From Blattamonas nauphoetae (lineage: Eukaryota > Preaxostyla > Oxymonadida), in contig JARBJD010000051.1 of NCBI GenBank assembly GCA_033064195.1, positions 248,001-312,000 of the forward strand: 64,000 bases of DNA, in the 5' to 3' direction. This document shows positions 56,515 through 64,000 of this stretch, piece after piece (the stretch's first letter is position 1; each line of letters starts with the position of its first letter). A program made the translations under genes and the position numbers. The notes below the pieces were generated by a model. That model searched no databases. It worked only from the letters and a program-made list of their open reading frames with translations, and was not told the origin of the DNA.

Positions 56515-57046
56515 TCATGAGACACAAAACCCAATAAAGGAGGAGAAACGAACTACAAAAACCGTCCTAGACAGAGGAAGGGAAAGATCATGACAAAAGA
56601 TAAAAAGAGTGAAAGAAAGGAGGAAGATGGTGGAAGAGAGAGGGAAGTAGTCGGGAGTGGAAGGGTCAAGGCGTTGATGGAACAGGACAGCACGTAGGTA
56701 GAGGTGAAAAGAGAGGGTAGTCAATAAGAGGAAATGGACGGCATGATTAGAGGGTACATAAGGGAAGGTAAGAACAAAAGTGGAAGAGCAAACTCGTGAT
56801 AAAGTGAGTACGCGAACAATCTGTGACTTTGGTGCCATATTGCCGGCTCACATGTCACAGTGTTGATCACAACCACCGTCCTACAAACACAACAATCTGC
56901 AATCGCAAACAGAACAAAGAAAAATGAGGAAAGATGTGAACAAAAAGGAGAATGCACACATCACATCATTCTTTCGTGCAAGACAAGAAATCACATTTTC
57001 AATCGCATTCCCGATTTCAACACGAATTTAATCCCCCAGCGATGAA
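56515..57046 (-). other. pyrimidine-rich minus-strand stretch, doubtful small membrane ORF
   Basis: The minus strand holds a 107-codon frame (MAPKSQIVRVLTLSRV...) rich in Leu, Phe and Ser. The strand is strongly pyrimidine-rich, which alone makes hydrophobic frames likely, and two frames look equally hydrophobic. I cannot support a gene here. Confidence 0.2.
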
Positions 57047-58370
57047 CTATTCCGCATGAACAGCATCCCTCCATCCGCCAGGAACACGTGCAGTTCGCTC
57101 GTCCGCACAGATCGCTGGTTGTTGACCAAATGCCTCGGATAAGATCGACAGCACCGGATTGCCTGAAGGCTTCTTCTCACCCAAGATCTCAACGAGATAC
57201 GAATCAAAGAGAGCAGCCAAGCGGTGACGAAGGTTGGTGGATGATGTGAGAGAAAGAAGAGAGACTGACGGATGATCAGCAAGAAGGGTTGAGAAAGAGA
57301 GGAGAGAGGTGAACTGATTGGTGGAGGCTGGAACAAGAAGTGTCGAAGATTGGAAAGAAGTCCCAATTAGAGACGGAGGCTCACAAGAGGGAAGATGTAC
57401 GATTGTTAGTTCGATGTTGCTCGCTGTGAGCGTCTGAGAAAACAAAGTGAAAGGAGGAATGAAGAATCCAACCAAGAGAACTTCGTTGAGCTGTGGATGA
57501 GGAGGAGGAATCCGCGTTGTGAACAATACAATTCTGTTTTTGAACGAATATTGCGGATTCTCCATTTGTTGCGTGGAAAAGAGAGATTGGGCATGTCGAC
57601 AGAGATATACCAGATCTGAAATTCATCAAAGGTGGGTGAGAAAACCATTTGTATTTGAACCGAAGGTAAATTTTGTTTGGTGGAGGTATTGTTTTGTTTT
57701 GAGCCATGAAGAATCCGAGAATGGACAAAGTTTCTGATGAGAAAAAACCAGTGAATATACACGAACAAGAGAAATAAGTTCAGGTGAAGTTTCAAAAAGA
57801 AAGACAGTTGTGGTGAGATGGGGAAGAATATCCGTCGTGAAAAAGAAACTGTAAGAAGACGGAAATGAAGCAATGGATGCCACAAAAGAGCTGAGTTCAT
57901 CTAGGATCAGCGTTAGGTACTGGCGATGGGCTTCCCATGCTTGTGGGTTGTCCATAGTCATATCTATCACAAGGTAGAAACTGGGAGTCATATGAACCGA
58001 AGACAATGAGTGGTCGTAATCCATTGGATAGTAGTTTCTCGTGATATACACGAGATAATACATTCATTCTGGCAAAAGTTTTGTTACGGTTTGATGTTGA
58101 AGATCGACAAAATCCAGTCAATATCACGTGAACATGAACTTGACCTTATCAAAAAACAATCAAAAGTGGTGAATGATAGAATAGAGTGTATGAAATGATG
58201 GAAAAGATAGAACTCGATGTAAGAGAGTCCGGTTCATTTGTGAAGTAGAATCAGATGAATAGAACAGAAACGCCGATGTAGATGACAGTGCTGTCATTTT
58301 ATCCGAGAATATGGCCGTATAGTGAGGTAGCGTCTCTGTCTCTGCGTCCGCCATCGAGATGAGGTAGTAG
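57047..58370 (-). CDS. unresolved multi-exon gene, possible vWA-like fold
   Basis: Open segments in order on the minus strand: MTALSSTSAFLFYSSDS and MNRTLLHRVL (58370-58190), VHVILTGFCRSSTSN, ARMNVLSRVYHEKLLSNGLR, PLIVFGSYDSQFL, DNPQAWEAHRQYLTLILDEL and SSFVASIASFPSSYSFFF, then MENPQYSFKNRIVLFTTRIP, FSQTLTASNIELTIVHLPS, LLSFSTLLADHPSVSLLSL and a C-terminus ending AVHAE. Strand-rich pieces such as NRIVLFTT and NIELTIVHL suggest a von Willebrand A-like fold, as in several transcription or replication factors. Splice sites are not fully settled and no family can be named. Confidence 0.35.
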
Positions 58371-58405
58371 GAGTGGCATCTGATAAACACAGGCGACTTT
58401 TGGAT

Positions 58406-59469
58406 TCAGAACAAGTCCCGGATCTGTTCTGAATCACCGAAGAGCGAGAAGGCATCGAACTTCCCACTTTCTGCTCGCCATTTCCGTTCTTCCTGATAAT
58501 TAGCTTCAATCTCGTGCTTCTTCCTGTCCCTCTCCTTCCTCTCCTTCAGCTTTTGCTCCTCATCAGCGATGGTTTCTGTGACTGACTTCTTTTCGTAGTA
58601 TTTCGACCTGAAGAGATGAGAACGAGAGAACACAGACCCAACTTCCAACAGCCACTCTTCTGTGATCTGCGTCACAAGATGAGCGTAGTGTCTGCCCTGT
58701 GCGTTGGTGAGCAGCTCCACAAACACAAACATGGGTGGAGGGTACGCAAAGACGAACGAGGACGGGTGGACCTCGACTGGCTGCTGGGAGAGAAGGACGA
58801 ACTGAGCGATGAGGCCAGAGTGTGTGGGCGGACGAGTGGCCATGTTCTGAAAGAACGCGGAGCAGATGCAGCGCTGGACGGTTTCGACTGAGGCAGGCTC
58901 GCTTTGTCGGCGGAAGAGCTTTATGCGCTTGAGGAGAGCAAACAGGTTGGCGCGGATGGCGCAGACCCTGAAGAGAGACGAGGAAGAAAAGTATGAGAGA
59001 TGAGGAAGAAAAGGACAAAAGAAGAGCAACAGACTGTTCCATCTTTTGGGAATCAATCGACCTCTGCTCCTGCCACTTCTTCTGAAAGTCATGCTTCTGT
59101 GCCGCGTTGAAGACGTTCAACATGGTGACCAGATCGCCCTCCGCAACTGCAAACGACCGCTTGGCGTTGTCGATATTGCCGACAGAGGCGTAGTGCGAGG
59201 GATTTTGGTGTGGAGTGAAGAACACGTCGCACACGCTGAGCATGGCGACGAGGGTGAGAGCTTCTTCGCAGCAGTTGTACTCGTCGTTGAGGGAGTTGAG
59301 GAGGAGCACTGCAAGTCTGATCTCGGTGGACCCCCCAACCGACTCCGCTTTCTCGCCGCTCCCTCCAAACACAACACCGTCTGCCGCACGGCGCCTGCGA
59401 AGGCTGCCCAACAGTTCAGAGACAACGGTGCCTCGTTCAGTGACGGTGTCCTCTTTTTCTTGTCCGATT
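58406..59469 (-). CDS. C-terminal part of a DEAH-box RNA helicase, motor domains missing
   Basis: The sequence carries the HA2/ratchet and OB-fold region of DHX8/DHX15/Prp22-type splicing helicases: NSLNDEYNCCEEALTLVAML, SVCDVFFTPHQNPSHYASV, EGDLVTMLNVFNAAQKH, VCAIRANLFALLKRI, CSAFFQNMATRPPTHS, VEVHPSSFVFAYPPPMFVFV and THLVTQITEEWLLEVG-like. Two GT-AG introns are readable: 58968-59034 (67 nt) and 58608-58637 (30 nt), the latter joining EVG to SKYYEKKSVTE. The protein ends in a charged helix and DSEQIRDLF at 58406. The first exon begins at a splice-acceptor-like site at 59469, and no RecA domain (DEAH, SAT, QRxGRxGR) is found in the next 1.3 kb. The segment just before NSLNDEY is divergent. 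It is a truncated gene, pseudogene, or 3' end of a rearranged gene. Confidence 0.7.
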
Positions 59470-60386
59470 CTGAAATTGAATGTTAATTGCGATTTTTGGA
59501 GTTTTCCAGTGAATAAAGTTCATTTTAGGACTATTTTTGACTTCTCGTGGCGAAAGAAGTGACAATGAACATTTTGGAAGTTGAAATTCCTATTATGGGT
59601 CCGATCAATTCAATAGTTCAATTTGCCTTTTTTGTTGTTCAGTCAAGCGGTGAAAACGATGTCTTATCAAAGCATTAACAAAAAGGAGGTGAAAGATATG
59701 TAAGTCTTTTGAGAAGTTGAGACAAAGTGCAAGAGGGAGGTCTCATCATTTGAGCGAATATTTTTGAAATGACACACTGGTGGTCATTTATTTTTTTTCA
59801 CATTTCAGCTTTTTACGAATTGTTTTGACTCCTTTTTTTGAACAAGGACGGATCATCGAAGGTTTTTTCAGGATCGAACCAGAGAAAACTTTTTTCGTCT
59901 TTCATCTCGATTGATTCGTTTTTATTGATTCTCTCTCATAGAATCGGTTTTTTTAGATGGATTTCATCATTGAGAAGCTTTTTGAGATGTTTTGAAACAA
60001 AATAGGGTAATAAAATGGCTAGGTCAAAAAACAGTGAAATCTGTTGTGATCAAAACAAAAACGAAAGATTTCACCCCTCACATGTTTAGTGAACATCTAA
60101 ACGGCAATTAGACGAAAAAAAGTTTTTTGTCACCAACTATAGTGTGGTGTGTCTTTTCAAAATTATTCGATCATTTCACTCTCTCAATCATTCTTTATCT
60201 AGTCTTTCCTTTGCATTTCTTTCTGTCGTCTCTGAGATCTGACACATATTTTAGAAACTCCCAGTCACTGACCGTCCGTACTTTTTGGAAAAAAGTGACC
60301 GGTCACCTCGGTCAGTCCAGTATGTTCATTTCCATGAATTGTCAAACTACTGTAAAGAATGAGGTTAATCTCCTAATTGTCTCTTA
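59470..60386. other. AT-rich gene-free stretch
   Basis: About 900 bp with many T and A runs, no coding-like frame, no tRNA boxes and no strong hairpin. It separates the truncated helicase from the mobile-element cluster. Confidence 0.45.
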
Positions 60387-60738
60387 TAGGACCTCAAAAA
60401 ACCCGGTTTTATTCAAAAACCCATTTTTATTCGATTACATTCTGATTTTCAACCTTAGTGCTAAAAATTTGTTTTCTATCCGCTTAAAAACATGTTTTCA
60501 ATCGTTCCTTGAGAGAGAGAGAGAGAATTACCATAAATCACTCTAAACAATGACCCATTTGATGAAGAATGGGGAACAATGCGAACTCTCCGCCGCTTCT
60601 TGATTGTTAAAACCAGGCTAGATCATGGTGTTTATGTCCAGAAAGTCAAATTTCGAAAGGTAGCATACAATAAAATGAGAATAGAGTATATTTCGAATTT
60701 AAACGGGTTTATATTTAAAATGGGTTTTTGAGGGTCTA
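60387..60738. mobile_element. MITE-like element, about 352 bp, related arms to the 54.7-kb element
   Basis: The left end reads TAGGACCTCAAAAAACCCGG and continues with TTTTATTCAAAAACCCATTT. The right end on the reverse strand reads TAGACCCTCAAAAACCCATT, then AAACCCGTTTAAATTCG. The arms are about 45 bp, imperfect, start with TAG and contain two AAACCC motifs, like the element at 54733-55208. The target duplication is unclear. A short open frame inside (60577-60738) has no recognisable product. Confidence 0.45.
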
Positions 60739-61992
60739 TTTATTCTCCTCGTGAAGTGATCGTCCCTTTGTTTCTAATTGAATTGTTGAAAAACTATGTC
60801 GTCACAAGAACCGACGAGTAGGATTCCCTGGCCTCCCAACGACAACCAATTGACGATGAGCGTATATCGGATGTTCAATATGCGAACGGAATGGGCATTT
60901 GCGCAAAAGGCCATTCAAGATCAAGATGAAGAGAAATTACAGCAGTAAAAACAATTTAGAGTCCCTGATGGATCACAGAGAATCCTAGGGGCCCTCTTCC
61001 ACATATGCCGAGGACTAGCCAATGAGGTCGACCAGCTGACACACCAAAACTCTCGTGAATAGGAAGATCCATTCGTCAGAGACGGAAGGGACGACAGACT
61101 TTATTCAATGGCAGGACAGCTTCCGGAATTTGAATGGGATGATTCTGATGAAGAGGAAGTGAGTGAACGCGCCAAAGAAGCTAAAGGCATCTATTCCGGG
61201 TATCCGGACATCGTAGCTGAAGAAGGGTTAGGTGCAGTCGCTGGTTCCGATGTCGATTGCGAGGAGAGACGGGCCCTTCAATTGATGACGCACAAGGCTG
61301 GGGAGATTGTTCACAGGATCAATAGAGCATGGTTGTCTCACATATTGAAGGTTCGAGCCCGTCCTCTTTTGGATAAAAAGAAGATGGAATCACTCACAAA
61401 ACAACGAGCAGTCCCGAATACTTTACAGGAGGAAACGAAGAAACGTGAAGATACAAGAAGACTTTTTTTTCGGAAGACCCCAGTCAGGGGCGTCCTCTCC
61501 AACATCGTCCTTTCACAGCAGGCGGTCGCCAGAAAGTCGACGTTCAACGGCAAACATTTCCTCAAAGACAGAGATTCGCCCGCCAAACGTCACCCAATCG
61601 CCGGAACCAACAGTCGGCGGTTCGATCATTTCCCTCGAGACCGAAGGGATATCCACCACAAACACAGTCACAATATCAACTTCGCTCGCAATTTTAGGTC
61701 CGGCGCCCGAAATGACGTGGGAAGAATCTCTTCCCTCAATTCAGACGAAATGACTGGGAGGTGGAATTGGGGGACGAATCGGTCAGCATTGGCAAGAATG
61801 GGAGAGATTCGGAATGGGAGCAATGATAAAAGTCGGAATTCGGATACAATGGAATTGGAGGGGTGCACCGACAACTACTGGACACCCCTTCGAGCTGAAG
61901 CTGACAACGGAGGAGAAGTTGGGGTTCCAGGAGACAATCGAGATGGAGATAAGGGAAAACATCATTCGAGAAGTGAGGAAGGGGCTGAATCA

Positions 61993-62383
61993 TACCCCGT
62001 GCCCCCTGACCAAAAATTTCAAATATGCCTGTTTTCGAATATTAAACTCATTTTGTTAATTTTTTGTGATTTTGAGGGCGAAAAAAAGCTGCCCTTTTTG
62101 ACCCGATCCAGCCCATTATTTGTGTCAACACTTCACAAAGATCCTTTTTTCTATGTTCCTTTTGAGAATATACCAATAGTCTTCACAGCCCCCCCTGCTC
62201 TTGAGCGGGGGGCTGTGAAGACTATCCGACATTATGAAAAAGTGTCTGGAAAAAGGATCGGGTGAAGTGTGGATGAATTTATATCTCCAAAACCCGGTTT
62301 CAAATCGAAAAATAAATCCAAATACATCGTGCAATGATATTATTTAAAGCTCCTATTAAAATATTGGAGGGGGGCACGGGGTA
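61993..62383. mobile_element. TA-flanked foldback/MITE element inserted in the DIRS-like copy
   Basis: The element is bounded by TA on both sides and by the perfect 12-bp inverted repeat CCCCGTGCCCCC (61995-62006) and GGGGGCACGGGG (62370-62381). TA flanks fit a Tc1/mariner-type target duplication. The interior (387 bp) has no transposase frame and folds back on itself around a central 19-bp perfect hairpin, with outer imperfect pairing between CACTTCACAAAGATCC and its inverse near 62260. It is a non-autonomous element. Confidence 0.75.
62176..62225. repeat. perfect 19-bp hairpin with 12-nt loop
   Basis: The left arm (62176-62194) reads ATAGTCTTCACAGCCCCCC and the right arm (62207-62225) is its exact inverse complement. 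The loop is CTGCTCTTGAGC. It sits at the centre of the 387-bp TA-flanked element. Confidence 0.95.
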
Positions 62384-62505
62384 GGATCATGCCGAGGAAG
62401 GAAGAAGTGAGATGTTGGAATGCGACGTTCGTTCTAAAAAAGAAAGGTGGCGATTGGCGCCGCATTCTGGACTGTCGGCGCGTAGACGAACACGTAGCAC
62501 ATGAT

Positions 62506-63095
62506 AGTAGTGTCAATAAAGCACGCCATGTCAATAATTCACGATCTGTGAAGGATAAATCACAATTGGTCTAACTAAGACAAAAATACAATTTTAGATT
62601 TATTTGACGACAAAAATTTGAGAGTGCCTCATATCGCCCTATAGGAAAATACACACATTTTTTAAAACTTTTTGGGGTCATTTCTCCACGACCAGACGTC
62701 CGTTTTGGACCGAAGAAAAAGCGTTTTTATCGTCTATATATCGATCAAAGACAATAAAAAAAGAGAAAAATTACCCATGTAATTTTTCTGGGTGAAAAAT
62801 AGCGTTTTTTTCACATCGTCCCAGATACCCACAATTGTTTTGAAATTTTTTGTTTCAAAAAATTCATTTCACCAAATAAACTTTTCTACAAAAAATTACA
62901 TCAAAATCGGTTCACAGGTTGTGAAGATATTGCCGAAACACTTTTTTTTGTTGGGTAAAACGGGGTAATTTGAGGTTTTCTCCTAATTGCGCCGGGATAT
63001 AAATCAAAAATTTTATTTTTTTCTTAGTTAGACCAATTGTGATTTCTCCGAAACAGATCGTGATTTTTTGATTTTCGTGCTTTATTGACGCTACT
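62506..63095. mobile_element. 590-bp non-autonomous DNA element with about 100-bp terminal inverted repeats
   Basis: The left end reads AGTAGTGTCAATAAAGCACG and the reverse strand of the right end AGTAGCGTCAATAAAGCACG. Both arms continue with matching TCACGATCTGT and AAATCACAATTGGTCTAACT, then an A-rich tract ending near AATTTT(T/A)GATTTAT. The arms agree over about 100 bp with gaps and mismatches. The interior is AT-rich and has no long frame. No clear target-site duplication is seen. It lies within the reverse-transcriptase region of the DIRS-like copy. Confidence 0.75.
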
Positions 63096-64000
63096 GTGAA
63101 CCTTTCAAAATGGACAACATACCAACTGTTGGTCAGCTCATTCATCAGGACGCGTGGTTGACAAGTATCGATCTGACACGAGCATATACGCACGCTCCCC
63201 TGCACAAAAAGGATCAACCTTTCTTCAGTTTTATGGTCGACGGAAAATACTACATTCAACAAACCCTGTGTTTCGGCCTAACCTCAGATACGCGTATTTT
63301 CACCAAGATTTTAAGACCGGTGGCAGCACTATTCAGACCAACGTTCCCTCTGGTTCTATATTTGGACGATTTTCTCCTCATCCACAAATCCAAGGACGAA
63401 GGGGAAGTCAATACCACAAATGTGGCTCATCTACTCACTCGACTGGAATTTACGATAAACGAAGAAAAATCACCATTGAATCCAACACAACAAATCGACT
63501 ATCTCGGTTTCAGGTGGGACACTCGAACGAATACTGTCAGCGTTTCAAAAGAGAAAAGAGTCGCGATGAAGGAACTGGTGAGAGGAAGATTGAGACAAGT
63601 TCAGAAAGGGGGACACTGTTGGGTTCGGACGATCGCATCAATGGTCGGGAAGCTGCAATCAATCGGGTTCGTGGACCCACTTGCCTTCTTCAACACAAGG
63701 CACCTCACAAGTTGGAAAGACGATAACGTCCAAAGAGGGGGATGGTGCAGTGGAGGAACACTAACACTGTCGGCAGTCCAGGAGATGAGGTGGTGGATGT
63801 CCAGGTTGGGTCGCCCAATCGAGCGTACTCTCGCGATGTTCAGCCAGACGGACAGTAGGACTACCGACGCAAGCAGCTGGGGAGTTGGAGTCGTTTGGTC
63901 AAGAGGGGGCATCCAGGAAACTTGGCAAGTCAACTTCAACGAGGAAGAGAGTGCCTGGTCGAGCAACAGGAGAGAGGTTGTTGCAATCGTCCGAGGATTT

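Larger units (their letters stand above)
60797..64000 (+). mobile_element. DIRS-like retroelement fossil, running off the right edge
   Basis: The parts in order are a Gag-like region (about 60797-61990), a reverse transcriptase whose start lies about 62390-62505 and continues from 63096, and an RNase H region reached near 63840 and cut by the window end. The polymerase has the landmarks of the DIRS/Ngaro group: WLTSIDLTRAYTHAPL, LCFGL, YLDDFLLIHKS and DASSWGVGVVW. Two short DNA elements are inserted in it (61993-62383 and 62506-63095). The copy is broken, with roughly five or more breaks besides the insertions. A tyrosine recombinase or terminal repeats would lie outside the window or were not seen. 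Age is moderate, since motifs are still readable. It is not a working element. Confidence 0.7.

Noticed and set aside
62010-62265. tail of the Gag-like open frame treated as coding
   Set aside because: The frame simply runs into the inserted TA-flanked element; that part is transposon sequence, not protein of the older element.

Overview
The window is nuclear DNA of a flagellated protist. The evidence is GT-AG introns of mostly 30-70 nt, spliceosomal-type genes, and a set of eukaryote-only proteins: Mediator MED31, COP9 CSN2, replication protein A, MUS81, KRR1, NAA50, VID27 and ribosomal uL14. The 341-residue protein at 5226 closely resembles, from memory, a large lineage-specific armadillo-like family of oxymonads such as Blattamonas. 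Together with the beta-alpha fused NAD(P) transhydrogenase, this makes an oxymonad (Preaxostyla, amitochondriate) the best guess. That assignment is inference; no search was run.

Layout. 1-5.2 kb: a PPPDE (DeSI-like) peptidase, a bacterial-type alpha/beta hydrolase carrying a frame-changing 37-bp tandem duplication, a SHIPPO-repeat flagellar protein, and a small coiled-coil gene. 5.2-24 kb: the armadillo-like protein, a roughly 4,030-residue protein with an 11.9-kb main exon, and a TGFBRAP1/VPS39-type tethering subunit. 24-40 kb: compact genes on both strands (small hypothetical, adenylate kinase 7, MED31, RAMP4, CSN2, MUS81, a coiled-coil/C2 protein, an acidic protein, YjbQ, a conserved unknown, RPA1). 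40-56 kb: TPGS1, an unresolved gene, a Dhr1-N-terminus-like protein, an alpha/beta hydrolase, KRR1, VID27, NAA50, NAD(P) transhydrogenase and uL14. 56-64 kb: gene-poor, with an unresolved gene, the C-terminal part of a DEAH helicase without its motor domains, several terminal-inverted-repeat elements, and a broken DIRS-like retroelement running off the right edge.

Functionally the window mixes housekeeping with an unusual share of flagellar or cytoskeletal genes: the SHIPPO protein, possibly the giant TPR protein, AK7, TPGS1 and possibly the C2/coiled-coil protein. Gene spacing is tight, with only 40 bp between the start codons of MED31 and RAMP4. Intron boundaries were read by eye from GT-AG pairs that restore family-conserved frames, so individual splice sites are predictions.

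The most interesting points are the 37-bp duplication that may have created an intron, the beta-alpha transhydrogenase in a probably amitochondriate cell, the giant protein with a separase-like FPWES motif and a DDWG acidic repeat, the orphan helicase ends, and the nested short transposons at the right end.
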